A stretch of DNA of 64,000 nucleotides. Source: JAFAMB01 sp963775805. GTDB lineage: Bacteria; Verrucomicrobiota; Verrucomicrobiia; Chthoniobacterales; JAFAMB01. Shown piece by piece: positions 16,027-23,826 of this stretch. The translations under genes were made by a program, and so were the position numbers. Location of the stretch: the NCBI GenBank assembly GCA_963775805.1, contig CAVZKG010000003.1, positions 1 to 64,000 on the forward strand, in the 5' to 3' direction. Below the pieces are notes generated by a model. The model searched no databases and was not told the origin of the DNA. It saw only the letters and a list, made by a program, of their open reading frames with translations. Each line of letters begins with the position of its first letter. Position 1 is the stretch's first letter.

Positions 16027-16119
16027 TTAAGTATCAAGCGCCTTGCGGGCGATCAGCCGCCGGCTCGCGGTGGCGAAATCCTCAGTTAGAAATAGGCAAG
16101 CGGTCGTGATCGGCGGCAA
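16027..16119 (-). CDS. possible 30-aa peptide in a 255-base gap
   Basis: Between the ParB-TOPRIM gene and the SF2 helicase gene, a short frame with a TTG start reads as FLTEDFATASRRLIARKALDT at its end, a helix-like peptide typical of small phage proteins. Another frame in the same gap starts with an ATG at about 16180. Neither is certain; bases 15935-16189 otherwise show no feature. Confidence 0.2.
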   Translation of the reverse strand: MPPITTACLFLTEDFATASRRLIARKALDT

Positions 16120-16189
16120 TGCCGTAGCCAGGCCTCGAGAGCTGCTCTTTTGAGTGAGAGGTAGTGTTAGGTGTTTTCATAATTTGTAC

Positions 16190-17722
16190 TTAGAGCAAGT
16201 TTAGGGATTTGAAGAATTGCTCAGCCTGTTGTTGAACTGCGATGATTTGTGCCGAATCAGCTTCTTCGGCTGCGAGCTCCTGATTGTAGAGATCGATATC
16301 AAGCACCTCGTTAATCGCCTTGGTCAGCGTTTCTGCTAGGTCTCCAGGATCCATCGCCTCGAGCTCGTAGGCATCGGTAATATCGTACTTATCCACGAAC
16401 GCGGAGTAAGTTGGGCTGGTGTCCTTAGCCTCCATTGACGGCTCAAGAGAAAACTCCTCTACTTGATCAATCGTCAGCGCGACTTTGTAAGCCTCGATAC
16501 GATCTCCCTGGATTCCGAAATCGCGCCGGAAGCTTTTCACCAGGTCTTCTGCAATTGCGTCGCCGGCGGGATCCAGGTCGCTCACGATGAGCAGGACGAG
16601 TTTTTTCTTTTTGCTGACCAGGTACCGGTCACGAATTGCCTTCTTTGGCGGGAGCGACGACATGCCGCGGGTGATGGTCAAGGGAATCGTGTGTTCGCTA
16701 GCAACATCTTTGAGGATCGTTTGGACAGTCAATTTCTCGGCGATGATCTCGATATGATCCGGTTGCGATTGCACCCGGTTGCGCCAATAGCCTTTCAGGA
16801 ATCCTTTGAATTCTTGCCGGAAAAATTCAGCAGGATTGATAAAACCTCCATGCGCGCTAACCGGTCGCGTGACATCCTCTATCGCCTCCCACGGGATCAA
16901 GCCGTTGATCCGGCCACGAGCCAGCAGATCAGTTAGGCTGCGGTATGACGCCTTGTTGTTGAGATATTGTGAATCCGCCTTTGAGGCATGCGTGAGCGGC
17001 GCATTGGGACCTAGCAACCGATAATGAATCTGCCGATCGGAGAGCGGCCAATATTCCCGCTGCTCGCGAAGGACCCTGCGCACAGCGTCAAGAAACGGTT
17101 GCTTGGCCGAGCTGATTCTGCAGCGTTCCCCATCATAGTCCGGGTCAACGACGTCCAGGGTGTTACCCTCTCGTAATTGGTCCTTCTCCTTCCGATCGTT
17201 GACGATCTTTTGGTGCGCCTCTTTCGGATCGACCTTTACAAGCGTCTCATGCAGAAGTTCGCTCGCATTCTTAATGCGCTGTGAGTTCATCTCGACTAAC
17301 AGTTTCAGAAACTCGTCCCGATTCTCGGCCCGGCTGACCGGATGAACCCGAACTGGTACATGATCAAGTTCGGCGAGCTGGGCGGCCATCCGTCGCCGGT
17401 GACCACTGATGATGAACCCATCGCGGCTAATCAGGATCGGTTCTTGGATGCCGCGCTCTTTAATCGAACGGGCAAGCTCATGGATGTCCGGGTCATCCCA
17501 GGCGATCGCGTTATAGACAGTGTCATTTTCCGGCGCCGGCGTGATCGAGTCGAGCCGGCGAACTTGTACATGGTCATTTTTCAGCTCGAGTTCGAGTTGA
17601 CTGTCAAAAGCCGATTCGCCTTCTTCCGCTTGATCCGATGCAGTGTGTTTCGAGAGCATTTTTTCCCATTCGGCACCGAAAATTTCTTGAAAGAGGTCTA
17701 ACGGATCACCGTTTGCGAACAT
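16190..17722 (-). CDS. ParB-domain plus TOPRIM-domain fusion protein (510 aa)
   Basis: Two recognisable halves. Residues about 50-170 form a ParB/Srx-type domain (VRRLDSITPAPEN, IHELARSIKERGIQEPILIS, GFIISGHRRRMAAQLAEL, the phosphate-binding GHRR box, then EMNSQRIKNASEL). Residues about 220-295 are a winged-helix module (YWPLSDRQIHYRLLGPNAPL, SLTDLLARGRINGLIPWEAI). Residues about 325-440 are a TOPRIM domain related to TopoVI-A/Spo11-like proteins: HIEIIAEKLTVQTIL with the catalytic-type Glu and VLLIVSDLDPAGDAIAEDL with DxD. It may act in segregation, copy control or DNA cleavage. The wHTH-TOPRIM half is known from phages; the ParB fusion is less common. It opens the main replication block. 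Confidence 0.75.
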   Translation of the reverse strand: MFANGDPLDLFQEIFGAEWEKMLSKHTASDQAEEGESAFDSQLELELKNDHVQVRRLDSITPAPENDTVYNAIAWDDPDIHELARSIKERGIQEPILISRDGFIISGHRRRMAAQLAELDHVPVRVHPVSRAENRDEFLKLLVEMNSQRIKNASELLHETLVKVDPKEAHQKIVNDRKEKDQLREGNTLDVVDPDYDGERCRISSAKQPFLDAVRRVLREQREYWPLSDRQIHYRLLGPNAPLTHASKADSQYLNNKASYRSLTDLLARGRINGLIPWEAIEDVTRPVSAHGGFINPAEFFRQEFKGFLKGYWRNRVQSQPDHIEIIAEKLTVQTILKDVASEHTIPLTITRGMSSLPPKKAIRDRYLVSKKKKLVLLIVSDLDPAGDAIAEDLVKSFRRDFGIQGDRIEAYKVALTIDQVEEFSLEPSMEAKDTSPTYSAFVDKYDITDAYELEAMDPGDLAETLTKAINEVLDIDLYNQELAAEEADSAQIIAVQQQAEQFFKSLNLL

Positions 17723-17738
17723 TTTGTGGCCCTCCTCC

Positions 17739-18074
17739 CTAGTTCATTCCGCTTGCCAGTTGAGCTTCGGCGTCGCGCTTGAACCGGCGCCACATGCGCC
17801 AGTTTTTGACAATCCAATCGTGGGAGAATGCCGGCGCTGCAAAAAGCACCATGACGCAGCCACATGAAAGGACCCTGGTATCTTCCGGAGTTGCGAAAAT
17901 ATTCCTACCGCGGATCAGGCGCTTACATTTGCCACAAGTCTTGCCGACGCTGTGGAGCGGTTTGTAGTTGGAGTCCTCGCCGTGCAGGACAATGTGAAGA
18001 CCGGGCGAGAAACTTAACAGCCGGCCGGCATCATGGCCTTGGAGATCGACGTACTCGTTTATCCAGACGTTCAT
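17739..18074 (-). CDS. small zinc-ribbon-like hypothetical protein (111 aa)
   Basis: Residues 38-70 hold a possible zinc site, CGKCKRLIRGRNIF followed by LSCGCVMV (C-x2-C ... C-x-C). The C-terminal part is basic and Trp-rich (HDWIVKNWRMWRRFKRDAEAQ). The start overlaps the stop of the 56-aa upstream gene (ATGA), and the stop lies 16 bases before the ParB-TOPRIM start, so it is part of the leftward operon. No family recognised; a nucleic-acid-binding accessory protein is plausible. Confidence 0.55.
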   Translation of the reverse strand: MNVWINEYVDLQGHDAGRLLSFSPGLHIVLHGEDSNYKPLHSVGKTCGKCKRLIRGRNIFATPEDTRVLSCGCVMVLFAAPAFSHDWIVKNWRMWRRFKRDAEAQLASGMN

Positions 18075-18241
18075 GATCCAGCCTCCCCTGGTTCGCGGAA
18101 TACGATGCGGTCTCGGGAAGAACCTGTGAGGTGCCGAAGCACCATCAAGAGGTTGGGCGGCACAAATTCCCGGCGCCGGTGTCGCGCTTGCTTGAATTGC
18201 GCAGTTGCGCGATTATTTGAGAGACGTTGAGTCAGTTGCAT
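18071..18241 (-). CDS. small basic protein (56 aa) overlapping the next gene
   Basis: A 56-codon frame ends in an ATGA overlap with the zinc-ribbon gene, which supports real translation. The peptide is Arg-rich with a central hydrophobic run (MQLTQRLSNN start, then FVPPNLLMVLRHLTG and RDRIVFREPGEAGS). No family recognised. It is probably the second gene of the leftward operon. Confidence 0.5.
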   Translation of the reverse strand: MQLTQRLSNNRATAQFKQARHRRREFVPPNLLMVLRHLTGSSRDRIVFREPGEAGS

Positions 18242-18316
18242 AATTCGAAGCGGAGCCGGCCTGGCGTGAGAAATCAGAGCCGGCTTCGTGGGTTTTAAGG
18301 GTTGGAAACGAAGGAT

Positions 18317-18562
18317 TCATTTAGCGTGCTCCTTCATCGCACGGCGTTTCAAAGCGGCGGCACTCAGAGGCGCCGGCATGCTCTTTAGAATAGCGTCGGC
18401 TTCTTCAACATCGATAAGCACGACGCCGGCGAACTTGTATTTCGGAATCAATCCGTCATCAAGATACGAATATATCGACCGCCAATTGACATCGACCCTT
18501 TTGGCATAGTTCCTGGGTCGCATGAACTTTTGAAGGATAGGCTCTTTTGTCATAGGTTTCAT
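18317..18562 (-). CDS. excisionase/MerR-like small DNA-binding protein (81 aa)
   Basis: First gene of the leftward operon, divergent from the XRE repressor. Residues 12-60 have the winged-helix pattern of excisionase-type proteins (FMRPRNYAKRVDVNWRSIYSYLDDGLIPKYKFAGVVLIDVEEAD): a helix-turn-helix whose second helix contains RSIYSYLDDG, then a wing and an ID-x-EEAD helix. Position next to the repressor suggests an AlpA/Xis-like switch for excision and early expression. Function is inferred from fold and location. Confidence 0.65.
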   Translation of the reverse strand: MKPMTKEPILQKFMRPRNYAKRVDVNWRSIYSYLDDGLIPKYKFAGVVLIDVEEADAILKSMPAPLSAAALKRRAMKEHAK

Positions 18563-18660
18563 TTGTACACGATGTATTGGTACAGCGAATAATGTGGAAA
18601 CAGCAAGGAGAAACCCGCATTTAGGACAAATCAGTATCTATTGCACAGGTCTATTGTCTC
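18563..18660. promoter_or_regulatory. divergent promoter/operator region
   Basis: This 98-base gap separates the leftward operon from the rightward XRE repressor. It contains TGTAC-ACGATGTATTG-GTACA, an interrupted inverted repeat at 18564-18584 that fits an operator for a dimeric repressor. The embedded TATTGGTACA (18575-18584) also occurs, inverted, at 4053-4062 near the left attachment site. Confidence 0.5.
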
Positions 18661-19491
18661 GTGTATGAATGGCGTATGCCTGCTACACGTCCAAATCGCC
18701 GCGACAACCCTTTACGCAAACTTCGAGAGATCCTCGGCGAGGAAGGTCAACCGATGCACCAACAAGAGTTTGCTGATCGGATCGGCGTGTCAGTCGCCAC
18801 CGTCCGTTCGATCGAGGCCGGCCGCCGAAAAATGACCGAAGACAATTGCCTCAACCAGATTTTTGTGACGCTCAAAGCTACCTGGAACGAGCGGGACCAA
18901 AATTGGCACGTTTTGGGCGGTAAATGGCTTTACGAGAAAAGACACAGCACCGCATTAACCCAGGAAATGGATCCCGAGGATCCCTATTGTGACGACCTGG
19001 CGTTGCACCGGTTGGTTGAACGGCTCTTTGATGTATTTGGCGCCGCGACCAGAGAACAACGTCAGGCGCTCCTGATCTATCTGACCAAACACCTGGCCGA
19101 TATTTGTGCGGGATCGGGCCTTGAGCCGGATTTAAGCAAAACCGACTTGCACTGGTATTCAACAGCCGGCCCGTGGGTTTGGGGCAAAGCTTTACCTAAA
19201 GGCATGGTATTCTGGCCGCGCTATTGGGACGCCTCGGGACATGAGCGGCCGGACCCAGGACCACATACTGACGCGGGCGGAATATTCGACTTTCGGGAAC
19301 GGCGCACTTTCAGTCCGGATCAATATCCAGCCCACACAATTGCCGAAGCCGAAGCAATTTTCGCCTCTAGGCATTCAGGGACAACAGGCGAAGATGGGAA
19401 TTTTAGCCGTAGTTATTCCGTAGACAAACAGGACAAGCCGAAAAAGCGCTCGAAGAAAACGAAGGAATATCGGCTGGAGATCGAGTCCTAG
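18661..19491 (+). CDS. XRE-family transcriptional regulator, probable element repressor (276 aa)
   Basis: Residues about 18-70 form a Cro/cI-type helix-turn-helix (LRKLREILGE, HQQEFADRIGVSVATVRSIEAGRRKM). The remaining 200 residues have no recognised domain; about 110-155 are helical (LHRLVERLFDVFGAATREQRQALLIYLTKHLADICAG) and the tail is Lys-rich. The frame opens at GTG 18661, but ATG at 18676 is an equally good start. It is transcribed away from the leftward operon and ends 10 bases before the tRNA/right attachment site, the expected place for a lysogeny-type repressor. Confidence 0.75.
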   Translation: MYEWRMPATRPNRRDNPLRKLREILGEEGQPMHQQEFADRIGVSVATVRSIEAGRRKMTEDNCLNQIFVTLKATWNERDQNWHVLGGKWLYEKRHSTALTQEMDPEDPYCDDLALHRLVERLFDVFGAATREQRQALLIYLTKHLADICAGSGLEPDLSKTDLHWYSTAGPWVWGKALPKGMVFWPRYWDASGHERPDPGPHTDAGGIFDFRERRTFSPDQYPAHTIAEAEAIFASRHSGTTGEDGNFSRSYSVDKQDKPKKRSKKTKEYRLEIES

Positions 19492-19501
19492 AGCGGGTTC
19501 T

Positions 19502-19555
19502 TGCCGAGGAGGGGACTCGAACCCCTAAGGATTGCTCCACCAGATCCTAAGTCTG
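19502..19555. repeat. right attachment site: 54 bp inside intact tRNA-Leu
   Basis: Exact copy of 3950-4003. It covers the tRNA-Leu gene from its 3' discriminator base to the anticodon region, so integration left a complete tRNA on this side. Confidence 0.9.
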
Positions 19556-19583
19556 GCGCGTCTGCCAATTTCGCCACCTCGGC
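19502..19583 (-). tRNA. tRNA-Leu (anticodon UAG)
   Basis: The minus strand folds as a class II tRNA: acceptor GCCGAGG/CCTCGGC with A as discriminator, D arm containing AATTGGCAGAC, anticodon stem CCAGA/TCTGG around loop CTTAGGA (anticodon TAG), a long variable arm and T arm AGGGG-TTCGAGT-CCCCT. CCA is not encoded. It reads CUN leucine codons. Its 3' half is the attachment site of the adjacent element. Confidence 0.95.
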
Positions 19584-20158
19584 GCCGAAGGTCCTCAGTT
19601 TGCCACAAAAATTGAAAATGCCAATGCTGTGTCGCCCATCCATGACTTAGGGGGAGAAAATCTTCGCCAAAAGATATAGGTGGGCAGGCGAGACGCGTAG
19701 ATCCAATGCCCAAGCGTCGTTACGGTTTTGGTGCTTCAAAGTTCATGCCCGAGTTCAACGCGAGATTGCTTCCGTCCGGGTGAATCCTTCCCCGGAATGA
19801 ACAGGCGAGACGCCAATCGAAGACAGGCTGAAAGCCAATTTTACTTTCAATTCCCGGAGGTTCTTGCGTTTTTGGTGCTTCCACCTCCCTGCAGTCCGTT
19901 CAACGCGATACCGCTCCAGTCCAGACGACAAAACTCAAAAAATCCGAATCTCTGTGTCCTTTGCGCCTTGTGGTTATTCCAAATCTCTGTGCCCTCCTCT
20001 GTTCCTCTGCGCGCTCCTCCGTGTCTTTTGTGTCTTTGTGTTGACCGCTCCCCAGGAAGTGGGCAGGCGAGACGCCTACCCTACGATGCGACCGAAGACA
20101 GTCCCAAAACCATCCTTCCCCGTTGATCGATGCGAGCCTCGGAAGTAGGTTGAGGGCA
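19584..20158. other. 575-base intergenic region upstream of dnaE with repeats
   Basis: No gene supported. It contains three copies of CAGGCGAGACGC: inside an identical 17-mer at 19680-19696 and 20059-20075, and alone at 19802-19813. Bases about 19937-20045 are a pyrimidine-rich stretch whose complement is the run of CACAAAGACACA/GACACGGAGGA-like words seen as dispersed repeats in several phyla. The dnaE promoter should lie in the last 80 bases. Confidence 0.6.
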
Positions 20159-23100
20159 ATGCCGACTGATTCGTTCGTTCATTTGCACCTCCATACCGAA
20201 TATTCTCTTCTGGATGGTGCAATTCGAATTCCCGATCTCATGAAAAAGGCCGCCGGTCTTGGGATGCCGGCTGTCGCGATGACCGATCACGGGAATATGT
20301 TCGGAGCGATCGAATTTTATCAGTCGGCGGTGAAAGCAGGAATCAAACCGATCATTGGGTGCGAGGTCTACATGGCGCCCGGTTCGATGATCGACAAAAG
20401 CGCCACCTCGGCCCGTGATGCAGCCTATCATTTCACGATCCTGGCGAAGGATCTGGAAGGATACAGCAATCTGGTCAAGCTTGTGTCCGCCGCACATCTG
20501 GAAGGCTTCCATTACAAGCCGCGGATCGATAAGGAACTCTTGGCCAAATACAGCGCCGGATTGATCGGGATGAGCGCCTGTTTGAAGGGCGAAATCAATG
20601 TTGCAATCCAGGCAGGCGATTTGAATAAGGCGGAGAAATCTGCCTCGGAATTCTGCGATATTTTCGGGCCGGGCAACTTCTTTCTCGAGCTGCACGATCA
20701 CGGAATTGAGGCTCAGCACCTTTGCAATCGCGCGCTGCTCGAGATCTCGAAAAAGCTCGAAATTCCACCTGTAGCGGCGAATGACGTCCATTTTCTTGAG
20801 CGCTCTCATCACGACGCGCACGACGTCCTGATCTGCATCGGAACAGGGTCGATGGTGCACGACGAAAGGCGAATGCACTATCCGACCGAGGTCTATTTCA
20901 AATCAGCGGAGGAAATGCGCGCGCTCTTTTCCGAGGTCCCGGATGCGTTGGAGAACACCCTTCGCATAGCCGAGGCGTGCGACCTCAAATTGGATTTCGG
21001 AGTTTCAAAATACCCGGCGTACACCCCACCGGAAGGAAAGACTCGCGAAGAGTATTTGCGCGAGCTTTGCGCCAACGGACTACGGGAGAGATACGGCGAG
21101 CGAGCGGAGACTGACCTGGAACTGCGGCAACGTTTGGACTACGAGATTTCCGTGCTCGAGAGGACTGGGTTCGTCAGTTATTTCCTGATCGTTTGGGATT
21201 TCATTCATTACGCGAAACAGCGCGCCATTCCAGTCGGTCCCGGGCGCGGATCTGCCGCCGGTTCTCTCATCGCATACGTACTCGGAATCACCGATCTCGA
21301 TCCATTGCGGTTCGAATTAATCTTTGAGCGATTCCTGAATCCTGAACGGGTGAGCCCTCCGGATATCGACGTCGATTTCTGCCAGAACCGACGGGGCGAA
21401 GTAATCGACTACGTTCGGAACAAATATGGCACCAGAGCAGTCTCTCAAATCATCACATTCGGTACGCTTGGCGCAAAGAGCGTCATTCGCGACGTCGGAC
21501 GGGTGATCGGCTTGAGCTACTCCGATGCAGATCGGGTCGCGAAGATGATCCCGAACGAGCTAGGGATCACGCTGGAAAAGGCATTCGAGAAAAATCCCGA
21601 ACTGAAACAAGCAGTCGAAACCGAAGAGAATACCCAGCAACTCTGGAATTATGCGACTGTTCTGGAGGGCTTGACGCGCAATACCGGTATCCATGCTGCA
21701 GGCGTCGTTATCGGGGATCGCCCCCTCGATAATTACGTCCCGCTTTGCCGCGGCAACGACGACGAAGTGGTCACGCAATATGCGATGGGACCTCTCACCG
21801 ACCTCGGCATGTTGAAAATGGATTTCCTGGGGCTAAAAACGCTCACCGTGCTCGACGACGCGGAGACGTTGATCCGGGACAGGCAACCCGAATTCTCTCT
21901 GGAAGCCGCTCCGCTCGATGATCGGACCACGTTCGACCTGCTCAATCGAGGGGAAACAATTGGCGTGTTCCAGTTGGAATCCGGAGGGATGGTCAATCTG
22001 TGCAAGCAGTTCGATGTCAACAGCATCGACGATATCATTGCCTTAATCGCCTTGTATCGTCCGGGTCCGATGGAACTGATCCCGGATTACATCAAGCGCA
22101 AGAAGGGTCAGACCAAGATCAAGTATGAACACCCGCTTTTGAAAGAGGTCTGTGCCAATACCTACGGCATCATGATCTACCAGGAGCAGGTGCAACGCGC
22201 TGCCAATGTTTTGGCCGGTTATACGCTGGGCCAAGCCGATCTTCTCCGGCGCGCCATGGGCAAAAAAGACAAAGAGAAGATGGCCAAAGAGCGCGTCAAT
22301 TTCATCCAGGGTTGTAAGCGCGTAAACGACATCGACGAAAAGAAAGCGAACGCGATCTTTGACCTCTTGGAGAAATTTGCCGGCTATGGTTTTAACAAGA
22401 GCCACAGCGCGGCGTACGGTCTGATCAGTTATCGCACCGCGTATCTGAAAGCGAATTATCCCGTTGAATTCATGGCCGGATTGTTGAGCAACGAAGTCAA
22501 CAACACCGACAAGATTGCGATCTTCGTTTCGGAGTGCCAACGGCTCGGTGTCGCGATCTTGCCGCCGGATATCAATCGGAGCAATTTGAAATTTGTCCCG
22601 GAAAACGAAGACGGACAACAGGCAATCCGGTACGGACTTGCGGCGATCAAAAACATCGGCGAATCCGCCATGGAAGCCGCTATTGCCGAGAGAGACGAGA
22701 ACGGTCCGTTCAAATCGGTCGAGGACTACTGTAGCCGACTCGACTCCAAATCCGTGAATCGCAAGATCCTGGAAAACCTGATCCGCGCCGGCGCGTTTGA
22801 CTTCACCGGCAGAGATCGCGCCGAACAGTTTGAGCGAATCGATCAGGCATTGTCCGCCGGTGCCTCTGCCCATCGCGATAGGCGCAGTGGGCAGGTTTCA
22901 CTGTTTGGCGATTCCGAGATGGTGGCCGCTCCTAAGAAAAACGGAGAGACCGTCCATTATACCCCTTGGTCGATCGCCGAAAAGCTCGGGCACGAACGGG
23001 ATCTGCTTGGATTTTACGTGACTGGCCACCCGCTCGACGCCTACCGGGAACTCATCGATGGGGGCAAATATATCCAGATCAGCGACCTGACGGATCAGGA

Positions 23101-23581
23101 GGACAAAGCCATCGTGAAGATCGCGGGCTCAATTTCCTCGTTCGAAAAGAAACTGACACGGAAGGAAGGAAAACCTTTTGCGATTCTGATCGTCGAAGAT
23201 TTCACCGGATCGATCGAAGTCATGGTTTGGGGCGAAGTCTACGCAAAAGCAGCGAAAGAAATCGATAAAGGCAAAATCGTCGCAATCACAGGAAAACTCG
23301 ATAAACGGGAAGAAAATTTGCGACTGGTGACGAACGAAATTGGTTCGCTCAGCAAACACAAGGAAATCAAGTCCTTAACGATCGACATCCCTATGGAGAA
23401 AGCGAACGAAAACCGGTTGGTTGCGATCCGGGACCTTGTTCGCCAGTACCCGGGAATGCAACCGCTCTACCTGCGGTTCCGTTTGCCGGACGGGCGCGAG
23501 GTCAAATTGAAAGCCGATTCCGGTTACTCCGTCCGAGACGAGGAACCATTCAGAGAAAAGCTGGCGGAACTGTTCGCCTAA
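20159..23581 (+). CDS. dnaE: DNA polymerase III alpha subunit
   Basis: Replicative polymerase catalytic subunit, 1140 residues. The ATG at 20159 is chosen because the protein begins PTDSFVHLHLHTEYS, the standard PHP start, with a GAGGG site upstream. PHP domain about 5-210; polymerase core with GPGRGSAAGSLIAYVLGITD and the catalytic acidic motif PDIDVDF (Asp402, Asp404); helix-hairpin-helix region about 820-850; OB-fold about 985-1060 (VKIAGSISSFEKK ... FAILIVEDFTGSIEVMVWGE). Length and order are those of DnaE1. Its stop codon is the first base of a three-copy 20-bp tandem repeat. Confidence 0.98.
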   Translation: MPTDSFVHLHLHTEYSLLDGAIRIPDLMKKAAGLGMPAVAMTDHGNMFGAIEFYQSAVKAGIKPIIGCEVYMAPGSMIDKSATSARDAAYHFTILAKDLEGYSNLVKLVSAAHLEGFHYKPRIDKELLAKYSAGLIGMSACLKGEINVAIQAGDLNKAEKSASEFCDIFGPGNFFLELHDHGIEAQHLCNRALLEISKKLEIPPVAANDVHFLERSHHDAHDVLICIGTGSMVHDERRMHYPTEVYFKSAEEMRALFSEVPDALENTLRIAEACDLKLDFGVSKYPAYTPPEGKTREEYLRELCANGLRERYGERAETDLELRQRLDYEISVLERTGFVSYFLIVWDFIHYAKQRAIPVGPGRGSAAGSLIAYVLGITDLDPLRFELIFERFLNPERVSPPDIDVDFCQNRRGEVIDYVRNKYGTRAVSQIITFGTLGAKSVIRDVGRVIGLSYSDADRVAKMIPNELGITLEKAFEKNPELKQAVETEENTQQLWNYATVLEGLTRNTGIHAAGVVIGDRPLDNYVPLCRGNDDEVVTQYAMGPLTDLGMLKMDFLGLKTLTVLDDAETLIRDRQPEFSLEAAPLDDRTTFDLLNRGETIGVFQLESGGMVNLCKQFDVNSIDDIIALIALYRPGPMELIPDYIKRKKGQTKIKYEHPLLKEVCANTYGIMIYQEQVQRAANVLAGYTLGQADLLRRAMGKKDKEKMAKERVNFIQGCKRVNDIDEKKANAIFDLLEKFAGYGFNKSHSAAYGLISYRTAYLKANYPVEFMAGLLSNEVNNTDKIAIFVSECQRLGVAILPPDINRSNLKFVPENEDGQQAIRYGLAAIKNIGESAMEAAIAERDENGPFKSVEDYCSRLDSKSVNRKILENLIRAGAFDFTGRDRAEQFERIDQALSAGASAHRDRRSGQVSLFGDSEMVAAPKKNGETVHYTPWSIAEKLGHERDLLGFYVTGHPLDAYRELIDGGKYIQISDLTDQEDKAIVKIAGSISSFEKKLTRKEGKPFAILIVEDFTGSIEVMVWGEVYAKAAKEIDKGKIVAITGKLDKREENLRLVTNEIGSLSKHKEIKSLTIDIPMEKANENRLVAIRDLVRQYPGMQPLYLRFRLPDGREVKLKADSGYSVRDEEPFREKLAELFA

Positions 23582-23640
23582 CCCTGTGGGTTGGACGATA
23601 ACCCTGTGGGTTGGACGATAACCCTGTGGGTTGGACGATA
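23581..23640. repeat. three perfect 20-bp tandem repeats
   Basis: The unit ACCCTGTGGGTTGGACGATA occurs three times head to tail, starting at the last base of the dnaE stop codon. Copy number is likely to vary between strains. The 23641-23826 stretch that follows holds no gene; the prs promoter may lie there. Confidence 0.95.
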
Positions 23641-23826
23641 CCAATTCTAACCACGTATTCGCTGACTCGCCGATACGCCCACCTCCGACATCGCATCCCA
23701 TTCGGTGGCGGCTTCCGCCGTCGCCAAAGCTATGGCGGACGAGACGCCGGACAGGTTCGCCGCGCGACGGAGCCTCTTGCAATACGTGATTTCGGGTTTA
23801 CACTCTGGGTTCCTTTTCGCCAGGCT

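Larger units (their letters stand above)
3950..19555. mobile_element. integrative phage-satellite-like element with capsid gene
   Basis: The 15.6-kb unit is bounded by the 54-bp direct repeat. Contents in order: integrase and small DNA-binding gene (plus); then, leftward, three uncharacterised genes, major capsid protein, 83-aa gene, 126-aa gene, terminase-small-like gene, SF3 helicase, AEP primase, SF2 helicase, ParB-TOPRIM protein and several small genes; then an XRE repressor (plus). No large terminase, portal, prohead protease, tail, lysis or head-tail adaptor gene is recognisable. Size and gene set resemble phage satellites more than a complete prophage, but a decayed prophage or a phage with divergent structural genes remains possible. 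The repressor/leftward-operon layout is typical of temperate elements. Confidence 0.8.

Noticed and set aside
20081..20878. 265-residue minus-strand frame opposite dnaE
   Set aside because: Antisense shadow of the PHP domain; its composition follows dnaE codon structure.
22043..22873. 276-residue minus-strand frame opposite dnaE
   Set aside because: Antisense shadow of a strongly conserved gene.
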